Source of the DNA: Actinomycetota bacterium
Lineage (GTDB): Bacteria > Actinomycetota > Thermoleophilia > UBA2241
Assembly: GCA_012514235.1 (NCBI GenBank)
Contig: JAAZAR010000079.1
Coordinates: forward strand, 1 to 43,006
DNA: 43,006 bases
Reading direction: 5' to 3'
Shown: in pieces, positions 1 to 6,936 of the stretch
Position numbering within the stretch: the first letter of the stretch is position 1
Layout: each line of letters opens with the position of its first letter
Translations under genes and position numbers: made by a program
Notes under the pieces: generated by a model
Told to the model about the DNA's origin: nothing
What the model saw: only the letters and a program-made list of their open reading frames with translations
Database searches by the model: none

Positions 1-1
1 C

Positions 2-775
2 TACGCCACCTTCGCCGCCTACGGCGTGCATCACAAGCCTCAGGCGATCGTCCGGGTCTACCGCAAGGACGGAACGCTGGACTGGAAGCCCAAGACCAGG
101 GGCAAGCGCGCGATTCCCGCCGGCGTGGCCTCCGTGGTCACCGAATGCCTCGAGCGGGTGGCCTCCGGCGGAACGGGCTCGGCGACCGGATCGTACTTCC
201 CGTACCCTCGCGCCGGCAAGACGGGGACGACCGAGAACGGCTGGGACGTGTGGTACTGCGGCTACACGCCGGAGCTGGCGGCGGCGGTCTGGATGGGCGA
301 CGCCGAGAAGAACTCGCCGATGAACGGCGCGTACGGCGGCACCTACTGCGCGCCCATGTGGGGCAAGTTCTTCGCCGCTGCGCTCAAGAATTCCAAGCAC
401 CCGAGCTTCAAGGATTTCCCGTGGTCGTTCAGTCCGTGGGACGGCAAGATGCAGACCTCCAACTCGCCGTCGGCCTCCGCATCGGCACCTGAGAGCGGCA
501 GCCCCAAGCCGAAGCCCTCGGCGACGAAGACGCTCACGCCCAAGCCCGACCCGACCAAGACCACGGCGGCGCCGACGCCCAAGCCCACGCCGACCAAGAC
601 CAAGCCGCCCAAGCCCACGCCGACGCCGACGGCCACGCCGAGCGGCGCGCCCAGGCAGGCGAGGGGACCCCTCACGGCGGTCGATGCGCACGACGAAGCG
701 CTGACGACGGGCACGGGGGGCACCGGCGCAGCCGGCGCGCTCTTCAGCTGGGTCGCCGGCCTGCTCGGGCTCTGA
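2..775 (+). CDS. Class A penicillin-binding protein, C-terminal fragment
   Basis: The reading frame is open from the first bases of the window, so the 5' part of the gene lies outside. The visible part is the end of a transpeptidase domain: the conserved KTG box (KTGTTENGWD, around base 220) is followed by the WYCGYTP and AVWMG strands typical of PBP1A-type bifunctional enzymes that polymerise and crosslink peptidoglycan outside the membrane. After the domain comes a low-complexity tail of about 80 residues rich in Pro, Lys and Thr, a common C-terminal extension in actinobacterial PBPs that probably lies in the cell wall. The SxxK and SxN motifs and the glycosyltransferase domain must be upstream and cannot be checked. 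The family call is firm; the exact paralog is not. Confidence 0.9.
   Translation, partial: YATFAAYGVHHKPQAIVRVYRKDGTLDWKPKTRGKRAIPAGVASVVTECLERVASGGTGSATGSYFPYPRAGKTGTTENGWDVWYCGYTPELAAAVWMGDAEKNSPMNGAYGGTYCAPMWGKFFAAALKNSKHPSFKDFPWSFSPWDGKMQTSNSPSASASAPESGSPKPKPSATKTLTPKPDPTKTTAAPTPKPTPTKTKPPKPTPTPTATPSGAPRQARGPLTAVDAHDEALTTGTGGTGAAGALFSWVAGLLGL
508..645 (+). repeat. Imperfect Pro/Lys/Thr-coding direct repeats in the PBP tail
   Basis: The unit CCCAAGCCCACGCCGAC recurs with small changes and encodes repeated PKPTPT(K) blocks. It is a coding low-complexity repeat rather than a mobile or structural element, and its copy number is likely to vary between strains. Confidence 0.6.
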
Positions 776-817
776 CGGGCGGACGCAGGAGGCGCGGGCG
801 ACGCAGCCGGCCCCGCC

Positions 818-1426
818 TCACCAGGTGTCGTAGCGGTCCGATCCCTTGCGGTATTCCTTGATCTGCTCGCTGAACCCGTCGGCGATCGTCATGATGCGGC
901 AGCTCATCTCGAGCACGCTGGTGAGCTGATAGGCCTCCTCGAGCAGGTGCCCGATGGCGAACGGCCCGTGACCCCGCAGCATCACGATGTCGTAGTCCTT
1001 GAGCCACCTGGGCAGCAGGTCCGCCACTTCCTTGGACCCCGCAGTGAGCTCCGTGTGCACCACCGGGACCTTGTGCAGCAGGTACGAGCCTTCACTGTCG
1101 ATGGGGACGATCTCGTCGCACATGAGCGAGCGGGCGATGGCGTAGGGCGGGTGCGCGTGGACGATGGCCTGAGCCGCAGTGCCCTGGTAGATGGCGCGAT
1201 GCACGTTGATCTCGGTGCTGGCGAGCATCACGTTGGCGTCGTTCTCGTCGAGGCCCGTCTCGATGACGTCGCGTTCTTCGAGACGGGCCAGCATCGACCC
1301 CCGCCGGGTGATCAGGATGCGGTCGCCCATGCGCACGCTGAGATTGCCGCCGTGGGAGCTGATCACACCGGCGACGAAGAGGTCCCGGCCGATCTGACGA
1401 AACTGTTCGAGGACCGCGGAGCTCAC
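818..1426 (-). CDS. Class II aldolase (FucA-like)
   Basis: A 202-residue protein of the zinc-dependent class II aldolase/adducin family, close to the usual length of L-fuculose-1-phosphate aldolase. The family landmarks are present: the GGNLS phosphate-binding loop at about residues 26-30, a Glu at 72 in TEINVH, the zinc ligands H90 and H92 in HAHPP, and a third His at 153 in RGHG. Such enzymes cleave a 1-phospho-ketose into DHAP and an aldehyde. The GTG start overlaps the stop of the aldehyde oxidoreductase gene by four bases (GTGA), so the two are translated together. Related aldolases handle fuculose-1-P, rhamnulose-1-P, 5-deoxyribulose-1-P or methylthioribulose-1-P; sequence alone does not choose. 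The pairing suggests that the aldehyde product feeds the neighbouring oxidoreductase. Confidence 0.88.
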   Translation of the reverse strand: MSSAVLEQFRQIGRDLFVAGVISSHGGNLSVRMGDRILITRRGSMLARLEERDVIETGLDENDANVMLASTEINVHRAIYQGTAAQAIVHAHPPYAIARSLMCDEIVPIDSEGSYLLHKVPVVHTELTAGSKEVADLLPRWLKDYDIVMLRGHGPFAIGHLLEEAYQLTSVLEMSCRIMTIADGFSEQIKEYRKGSDRYDTW

Positions 1427-3387
1427 GATCCGGCCTCTTGGCCAGAGGCGGCGACCGGATCGCCGGAGCTCGCCCCACTCCCGGGCACGGCGTCCCCGCC
1501 GTCTCCGGCGGCGGCTTCGGCGTGCCGCCGCACGCCGGGCACGACGCCCGCGTCCGCGGCGGCCTCGACCAGCGAGAGGCGCTCGAGCTTGGCCGTCGTG
1601 GGCACGCCGGCCTCGTCCCAGCCGCGCGAGATGTAGTACTCGTCCAGCATCGGCGGCAAGTCTACAACCTGACCGGCGGACGGCCCGGCCGGCACGGGCT
1701 CGTGCAGGAGCCGGTCCGGCAGCGTGTCGTCGTCACGCGTGAACCCCGCTGCGAGATTGAACAGCCTCTCCGCGTTCCAGATGCGTTCGCCCAGCAGCAG
1801 CAGCTCCTGCGGCTCCACGGGTTCGCCCCACACGGCGGCGAGCTGGCGGGCGAAGTAGTCCTCCTTCATCGCGAAGGAGGTGAACTTGCAGACGCTGAGC
1901 GAGTCGAGCACGGCGTTCAGGTTCTGCAGGTTGATGAGCAGCCCGGCCTTGCCGAGGGTGGCGAAGCGGTCGACCATCTTGGGTACGCCGAGGATCTCCG
2001 GCCCGAGCATGTTGGCACGCAGGTGGCAGCCGCCTCGGTTGCTGGTGGCGTAGGCGAGACCCTGGGCCTTCATGCCGCGGGGGTCGTACGCCGGCATCTC
2101 GAGGCACTTGACGCTCATGGAGAGCTCGGGGCGGCCGCGGCGGGCCGCGAAACGCGCCGAGCCGTACCCGAGCTCGGCGCCGAGGCCCTCACCGGCGGCG
2201 GTGGCCTCGGTCAGGTCCAGGACGGCCCGCGCGTCGCCGAACCGCGGGCCGTCGGGCAGCAGGCCAACCTCCGTGAGCTCCATGGCGCAGGCGATGGTGG
2301 AACCCATGGTGATGGTGTCCATGCCGGCGCGGTTGCAGGCGTAGTTGGCCTGCACGATCGCCGTGAGGTCGCTCACGCCGCACTGGGCCCCGAACGCCCA
2401 GATAGTCTCGTACTCGGGGCCCTCCCCGCTCTGGCCCCCGGCCTCCGTGCGGCGGGCGCAGCCGATGATGCAGCCGCGACAGGCGGACCGGCGTTTCACG
2501 TGGTCGCGCTTGAGCGCCTCGCCCGAGATGGCGGCGGCGCCCTCGAACCGGCTTTCCCGGTGGTTGCGCGTGGGCAGTGCGCCGGCCTGGTCCAGCACGT
2601 TGACCAGGACCGACGTGCCGAACTCGGGCAGCGCGGTGGAGGTGATCGGGTTGGCCTTGAGCAGCTTCTCGGCTTCGTACACGATGAACGCGAGGCGTTC
2701 CGGATCGGCGACCGGCGGCCTGTGCTCGCCGCGGCCGCCGATCACCAGCGCCTTGAGCCGCTTGGACCCCATGACGGCGCCGAGTCCGCCGCGGCCGATC
2801 GAACGGCCGCGGTTGTTGACGATGCTCGCGAAGAGCACGCCGCGCTCGCCGGCCGGCCCGATGACGGCGGCTTCAGAGGCCGGATGCAGCTCGCGGAGAC
2901 GCGCAAGCGCGACGGGCACCTCGGCGCCGCGGAGCTCGCCGGCGGAGTGGACGCAGACGCCCCCGGGACCGTCGAAGGATTCGGCGGACGGGCCGAGCCC
3001 CACCGTGACGTACCCCTGCTCGTCCAGGGCGCCGGTCACGACGAGGTAGTCCCAGCCGAGGCGACGCAGGGCTGTGCCGAACATGCCGCCGGAGTTGCCG
3101 TCGAAGACGGTGCCGGTGAGCGGAGAGCGGCCGGTGACGCTGTAGCGGCCGCTGGCGGGGGCGCCGGTGCCCGTCAGGGGACCCGGCGCGAACACCAGCA
3201 GGTTCTCCGGCGCGAGCGGCTCTACGGCGTACAGCCGCTCGCGCAGCGCCACGTACGCGCCGAGGCCGCGGCCGCCGAGCCAGCGGCGCGCGACCTCGGC
3301 GGGCAGCTCCTCGACGGCGCTCGTGCGCTGCGAGAGATCGAGACGCAGACCGCGCAGCGGTCGCAGGGCTGAATCGGGCGGAGTCAC
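1423..3387 (-). CDS. aor: Aldehyde:ferredoxin oxidoreductase (tungsten type)
   Basis: AOR-family enzyme that oxidises aldehydes to carboxylates and reduces ferredoxin, using a tungsten (or molybdenum) bis-pyranopterin and one 4Fe-4S cluster. Counted from the upstream GTG, the cluster ligands are C304-x2-C307-x3-C311 (CRGCIIGC) and C501 (SVCKF). The GGRGLGA segment near residue 40, the SPLTGTVFDGNSGG segment near 90-102 and the GRGGLGAVMGSK segment near 199-210 match conserved cofactor-binding stretches. It ends in an unusual Gly/Ala/Ser-rich tail of about 30 residues, making it somewhat longer than most homologs. Two tandem GTG codons (3390, 3387) can serve as start; I chose 3387 because a TATACT box ends six bases before it. 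It shares an operon with the class II aldolase and lies beside iorAB-paaK, whose pathway can produce arylacetaldehydes. Confidence 0.93.
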   Translation of the reverse strand: MTPPDSALRPLRGLRLDLSQRTSAVEELPAEVARRWLGGRGLGAYVALRERLYAVEPLAPENLLVFAPGPLTGTGAPASGRYSVTGRSPLTGTVFDGNSGGMFGTALRRLGWDYLVVTGALDEQGYVTVGLGPSAESFDGPGGVCVHSAGELRGAEVPVALARLRELHPASEAAVIGPAGERGVLFASIVNNRGRSIGRGGLGAVMGSKRLKALVIGGRGEHRPPVADPERLAFIVYEAEKLLKANPITSTALPEFGTSVLVNVLDQAGALPTRNHRESRFEGAAAISGEALKRDHVKRRSACRGCIIGCARRTEAGGQSGEGPEYETIWAFGAQCGVSDLTAIVQANYACNRAGMDTITMGSTIACAMELTEVGLLPDGPRFGDARAVLDLTEATAAGEGLGAELGYGSARFAARRGRPELSMSVKCLEMPAYDPRGMKAQGLAYATSNRGGCHLRANMLGPEILGVPKMVDRFATLGKAGLLINLQNLNAVLDSLSVCKFTSFAMKEDYFARQLAAVWGEPVEPQELLLLGERIWNAERLFNLAAGFTRDDDTLPDRLLHEPVPAGPSAGQVVDLPPMLDEYYISRGWDEAGVPTTAKLERLSLVEAAADAGVVPGVRRHAEAAAGDGGDAVPGSGASSGDPVAASGQEAGS

Positions 3388-3393
3388 CACTCG

Positions 3394-3399
3394 AGTATA
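3394..3399 (-). promoter_or_regulatory. -10 box (TATACT) of the AOR-aldolase operon, leaderless type
   Basis: On the minus strand TATACT lies six bases before GTG 3387 (three before GTG 3390). A transcript starting the usual 6-7 bases after a -10 box would begin at the start codon. No clear -35 hexamer and no Shine-Dalgarno sequence are present. Confidence 0.55.
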
Positions 3400-3420
3400 G
3401 CCGCCCGGACACGAGGCCGC

Positions 3421-3444
3421 GCCGGCTGCCTGCAGCGAGCCGGC
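3421..3444 (-). terminator. Hairpin downstream of the GNAT gene
   Basis: GCCGGCT and AGCCGGC form a perfect 7-bp stem around a 10-base loop, 20 bases after the stop of the acetyltransferase gene and just before the AOR promoter. There is no U-tract, as is common in GC-rich genomes. Confidence 0.4.
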
Positions 3445-3463
3445 GGTCGCGGCTCCGGCGACC

Positions 3464-4540
3464 TCACGGCCGGGCGGGCGCCGGGCCGGCGCCCGCCCGC
3501 CACTCGCCGAGTGACAGCGCGGACTCCACCATCTGAGCGCCGTAGCAGTGCCGCATGCCGAGCCGCCGCATGCCGAGCTTGCCGAGCACCTGGAGCGAGG
3601 CTCCGTTGGCCGGATCGGCGACCGCGATCACGCGATGCAGGCGCAGCCTGGCGAACGCCCAGAGCAGGACGGCGCGCGCCGCCTCGGTCGCGTAGCCGCG
3701 ACCCCACGCGGCGCGCGCCAGCGTGTACCCGACCTCGATGTCGGGGCCCGCCTCGAGCGGCTGCAGGCCGGCCTCGCCGATGAGCCGCCCCGTCCCACGC
3801 TCGACGACCGCCAGCAGGCCCAGACCATGCCGCTGCCACTGCGCCTCGGCGCCGGCCAACAGGGTAGCCACTCCCTTTCGGTCGAGAGGCCGGCGCTCGG
3901 CGCCCACGAACCGCATCACGTCGGGGTCGCCGAACACCGTGAGGAGCGGCTCGAGGTCCGCCGGCGTGAAGCGCCGCAGCTCGAGCCGCTCCGTGACCAG
4001 CGGCGGCGTGGCCGCCGCCCGCTCCGCGCGCCAGTCGGCGGCGGTGAGGTCGTACCTCGACCAGGTCCTGCCCCAGTGCTCGGCCTCGCCGCACCGGCGC
4101 ATGCCCAGCTTCTCGAGCACGTGCAGCGATGCCGCGTTCCCAGGACCCGCGATGGCCACGATCCTGTCGAGTCTCGCCTCCTCGAAGCCGTACTCCAGCG
4201 CGGCGGCTGCCGCCTCCGTGGCGTAGCCGATGCCCCAGGTGGACGGTTCGAGCGCGTACGTGAGCTCCACATCTGGGCCGCCGTCGAGCGGCTGAAGGCC
4301 GGCGATGCCGACCAGGCGGTCGCCGGCCCGTTCGCTCACGCGCCAGTGCGCATACCCGAGGCGGCGCTGCATGTCCGCGAAGTGCGCCGCCCACTCTCCC
4401 GCCTCGACGACGTCGCGAGGTGGAGCGCTGTTCCAGGACCGCATGACCTCGGGCGCCGCGAACACGGCGTACACGTCGCCGCCATCGGCGGCGGTCAGCG
4501 GGCGCAGGGTGAGGCGGCGTGTCACGAGCGGCATCGCCAC
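3464..4540 (-). CDS. Tandem GNAT N-acetyltransferase (RimJ/RimL type), two fused domains
   Basis: A 358-residue protein made of two complete GNAT domains, about residues 1-170 and 178-345. Each half has the N-terminal TxRLxLRxLT start, a GLQPL-x-xGPD segment, a W-G-x-GYATEA acetyl-CoA-binding loop (motif A) and an ASL-x-VL-x-KLGMRR helix. The halves are so alike that they must come from an internal gene duplication. RimJ/RimL-type enzymes acetylate amino groups of ribosomal proteins, other proteins or small molecules; the substrate here is unknown. Start candidates are GTG 4540 and ATG 4534; neither has a clear Shine-Dalgarno sequence. It follows paaK by 43 bases on the same strand and may be read through from the ior operon. 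Confidence 0.87.
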   Translation of the reverse strand: MAMPLVTRRLTLRPLTAADGGDVYAVFAAPEVMRSWNSAPPRDVVEAGEWAAHFADMQRRLGYAHWRVSERAGDRLVGIAGLQPLDGGPDVELTYALEPSTWGIGYATEAAAAALEYGFEEARLDRIVAIAGPGNAASLHVLEKLGMRRCGEAEHWGRTWSRYDLTAADWRAERAAATPPLVTERLELRRFTPADLEPLLTVFGDPDVMRFVGAERRPLDRKGVATLLAGAEAQWQRHGLGLLAVVERGTGRLIGEAGLQPLEAGPDIEVGYTLARAAWGRGYATEAARAVLLWAFARLRLHRVIAVADPANGASLQVLGKLGMRRLGMRHCYGAQMVESALSLGEWRAGAGPAPARP

Positions 4541-4583
4541 GTCAGCAGACCGTCCAGCCCGTCCGCGACGGCCTTCTACATGC

Positions 4584-5933
4584 TCACAGCGCTGTGCGCC
4601 TGTCGACGACGCGCACGGCCTTGCCCTCGGAGCGCTGGATGGTCTTGGGCTCCTTGAGCTTGACCGCCACCTGGATGTTCAGCACGTTGTAGATCTGCGC
4701 CTGGACGCTCTTCTGGAAGCGCTCCAGGTCGCCCATGGTCTCGGCGAACAGGTCTTCGCCCACCTCGACCCAGACCTCGATCACGTCCAGGTAGCCCTTG
4801 CGGTCGACCACGATCTGGTAGTGCGGCTCGATGGCCGGGATGCTCATGAGGACTTCTTCGATCTGGCTCGGGAAGACGTTGACGCCCCTGATGATGAGCA
4901 TGTCGTCGCTGCGGCCGATGGGCTTGCTCATTCGCACGCTGGTGCGGCCGCAGGCGCACGGCTCGGCGATGAGGGCGCAGAGGTCGCGGGTGCGGTACCG
5001 CAGCAGGGGCTGCGCCTCCCGGCTGAGCGTCGTGAACACGAGCTCCCCGATCTCCCCGGGCGGGAGCGGTCGCAGCGTCTCGGGATCGATGACTTCGGCG
5101 AGATAGTGGTCCTCGTTGATATGCATGCCGCCCTTGCACAGGCACTCGAAGGCGACGCCGGGCCCGCCCATCTCGCTGAGACCGTAGATGTCCAGCGCGT
5201 GCTCGCCCAGGCCAGACTCGATCTGCGTCCGCAGCTCGTTGGTCCAGGGCTCCGCCCCGTGGAAGCCGACGCGGACGGGGAGGTCCTCCGGCCGCAGGCC
5301 GCGGTCGCGCGCGGCGTCGGCCAGGTACATGGCGTAGGACGGGGTGCAGCTCAAGGCGGTGGCGCCGAAGTCGCGCATGATCTTGAGCTGCCGCTCGGTG
5401 TTGCCGCCCGAGATGGGCACGACCGTGCAGCCCAGGCGCTCGGCGCCGAAGTGCAGGCCGAGGCCGCCGGTGAACAGGCCGTAGCCGTAGGCGTTCTGCA
5501 GGAGGTCTCCCGGCGCGACACCGCCGGCGGCCAGCGTGCGGGCGATGAGGTCGCCCCACGTGTCGATGTCGGCACGGGTGTATCCCACGGTGGTGGGGTT
5601 GCCCGTCGTGCCGGAGCTGGCGTGCACGCGAACCACCCGGTCGCGAGGCCGCGCGAACATGCCGAAGGGATAGTGGTCGCGCAGGTCGATCTTGGTGGTG
5701 AAGGGCAGGCTGGAAACGGCGTCGAGGCCGGTCACGTCGCCCGGCTCGACGCCGAGCTCGTCCATCTTCTTGCGGTAGAACGGGACGTTCTCGTAGGCGT
5801 TCTCGAGCGTCGCCTGCAGCCGCTCCAGCTGGAGCGCACGCAGCTCCTCCCGCGGCATGGTCTCGGCCGCCGGCTGCCAGGTCAGCCCGCCGGCGGCGTC
5901 CCTGCCGAGATGCTCCTCGGTCGACACGCTCAC
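4584..5933 (-). CDS. paaK: Phenylacetate-CoA ligase family enzyme
   Basis: A 449-residue adenylate-forming enzyme of the PaaK type, which joins aryl acids such as phenylacetate or indoleacetate to CoA with ATP. The nucleotide loop SSGTTGNPTTVGYT is near residue 110, followed by the IYGLSEMGGPGV and YRTRDL motifs and the C-terminal AMP-binding domain with RGVNVFPSQIEE. A Cys cluster, EPCACGR, lies at the hinge as in other PaaK proteins. The GTG start overlaps the stop of the ACT-domain gene by four bases. The iorA-iorB-ACT-paaK order is a recurring set in anaerobic bacteria and archaea. There the ligase can run either way, saving energy from the arylacetyl-CoA made by indolepyruvate oxidoreductase or activating aryl acids. 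Confidence 0.93.
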   Translation of the reverse strand: MSVSTEEHLGRDAAGGLTWQPAAETMPREELRALQLERLQATLENAYENVPFYRKKMDELGVEPGDVTGLDAVSSLPFTTKIDLRDHYPFGMFARPRDRVVRVHASSGTTGNPTTVGYTRADIDTWGDLIARTLAAGGVAPGDLLQNAYGYGLFTGGLGLHFGAERLGCTVVPISGGNTERQLKIMRDFGATALSCTPSYAMYLADAARDRGLRPEDLPVRVGFHGAEPWTNELRTQIESGLGEHALDIYGLSEMGGPGVAFECLCKGGMHINEDHYLAEVIDPETLRPLPPGEIGELVFTTLSREAQPLLRYRTRDLCALIAEPCACGRTSVRMSKPIGRSDDMLIIRGVNVFPSQIEEVLMSIPAIEPHYQIVVDRKGYLDVIEVWVEVGEDLFAETMGDLERFQKSVQAQIYNVLNIQVAVKLKEPKTIQRSEGKAVRVVDRRTAL

Positions 5934-6343
5934 AGCGCCCGCACCTCCGCGTCGCTGAGCAGCCTGACCTTGTCCTTGAGCAACTCGACGGCACGATCGA
6001 TGTCGCGCACCGCGAAGCAGATGTTCCAGAAGGAGATGCTGTAGAGATAGTCGATCGAGACGCCGGCGGCGGCCAGCTGCTCGAGCACGCCGGCGAGGCC
6101 GCCGGGCACGTCGTCGACCTTGACGCAGAGCACCTCCGAGAAGTGCGTCGTGAACCCCGCGTCGTGGAGCAGCTCGCGGCCGCGCTCGGGGTCCGTGAGG
6201 ATGAGCCGGACGATGCCGTACTCCGCCGCCTCGGTGGTGGAGAACCCGCGGATGTTGATGCCGGCCTGCCCGAGTATGTCGGCCACCTCGGCCAGACGGC
6301 CGCTGCGATTCTCGAGGAACACGGTGAGCTGCTTGACCTTCAC
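5930..6343 (-). CDS. Tandem ACT-domain regulatory protein
   Basis: A 137-residue protein built of two ACT domains (about residues 1-68 and 70-137) and nothing else. ACT pairs bind amino acids and act as allosteric sensors. The first begins KQLTVFLENRSGRLAEVADIL and the second follows the VPGGLAGVLEQLAAAGVSIDYLY pattern. The GTG start at 6343 was chosen because AGGAGG stands seven bases before it and the homology begins there; an upstream ATG at 6448 would add a non-homologous Arg-rich stretch inside iorB. The start overlaps the iorB stop (GTGA) and the stop overlaps the paaK start. It probably senses an aromatic or branched-chain amino acid and tunes the ligase or the oxidoreductase. Confidence 0.85.
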   Translation of the reverse strand: MKVKQLTVFLENRSGRLAEVADILGQAGINIRGFSTTEAAEYGIVRLILTDPERGRELLHDAGFTTHFSEVLCVKVDDVPGGLAGVLEQLAAAGVSIDYLYSISFWNICFAVRDIDRAVELLKDKVRLLSDAEVRAL

Positions 6344-6936
6344 GACTCGACCTCCTGGGTCGCTACCGCGGCGCGTCCGAGCTCGAACGCGCGCAGATTG
6401 ACTTCGAGGATCTTGGCCGGCACCGCGGCCTCCAGGCCGGCGTGCCACTGCTCCGACGTGAAGGGCAGGACCGTCGAGGCCGCACCGATGAGGGCGACGT
6501 TCACGGCGCGGAGCGTGCCCGCCTCGCGGGCGATGCCTTCGGCGTCGACGGCCAGCAGCCGGACGCCGCGGAGCTCCGCCGCGCCGGCGAGGTCGTCGGG
6601 GTACTCTTCCTCACGGCGCAGCACGCTGCCGGGCGTGATGCGGGTGGTCGCCGCGCAGACCATCGTGCCGCGCGAGCCGAGGAGCTCCATGCCGCGGATA
6701 CCCTCCAGAAGCTCCGTCGCGATGACCACGTCCGCGTGCGGCGAGACCGGCGACCAGACACGCTCGCCGAAGCGCACCGTGCTGAGCACGCTCCCGCCGC
6801 GCTGCGCCATGCCCTTGACCTCGCTCGCCTTGACCTGCAGACCGGCGAGCGACGCGGTCTCGGCGAGGATCGCGGCTCCTAGGAGGATACCCTGACCGCC
6901 GACGCCCACCAGCGAGACGGTGACGCTGCCGTTCAT
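6340..6936 (-). CDS. iorB: Indolepyruvate:ferredoxin oxidoreductase, beta subunit
   Basis: A 198-residue gamma-type subunit of 2-oxoacid:ferredoxin oxidoreductases. It starts with the VGVGGQGILLGAAILAE fold, then KASEVKGMAQRGGSVLSTVRFG, both diagnostic for IorB. With IorA it oxidatively decarboxylates aryl pyruvates (from Trp, Phe, Tyr) to aryl-acetyl-CoA and passes electrons to ferredoxin. The ATG start sits in a TGATG junction with the iorA stop (one-base overlap), so the subunits are translationally coupled in equal amounts. Length and motifs are normal for the family. Confidence 0.94.
   Translation of the reverse strand: MNGSVTVSLVGVGGQGILLGAAILAETASLAGLQVKASEVKGMAQRGGSVLSTVRFGERVWSPVSPHADVVIATELLEGIRGMELLGSRGTMVCAATTRITPGSVLRREEEYPDDLAGAAELRGVRLLAVDAEGIAREAGTLRAVNVALIGAASTVLPFTSEQWHAGLEAAVPAKILEVNLRAFELGRAAVATQEVES

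Noticed and set aside
508..645. Short repeats as a CRISPR-like array
   Set aside because: The repeats are in frame, contiguous and encode the Pro/Lys/Thr tail of the penicillin-binding protein; there are no spacers.
1438..3372. 644-codon open frame antisense to the AOR gene
   Set aside because: Its translation is rich in Arg/Ala/Gly/His with no domain. It mirrors the third-position GC of the real gene, as do similar long antisense frames at 14230-16269, 17625-20348, 21920-24607 and 34438-35763.
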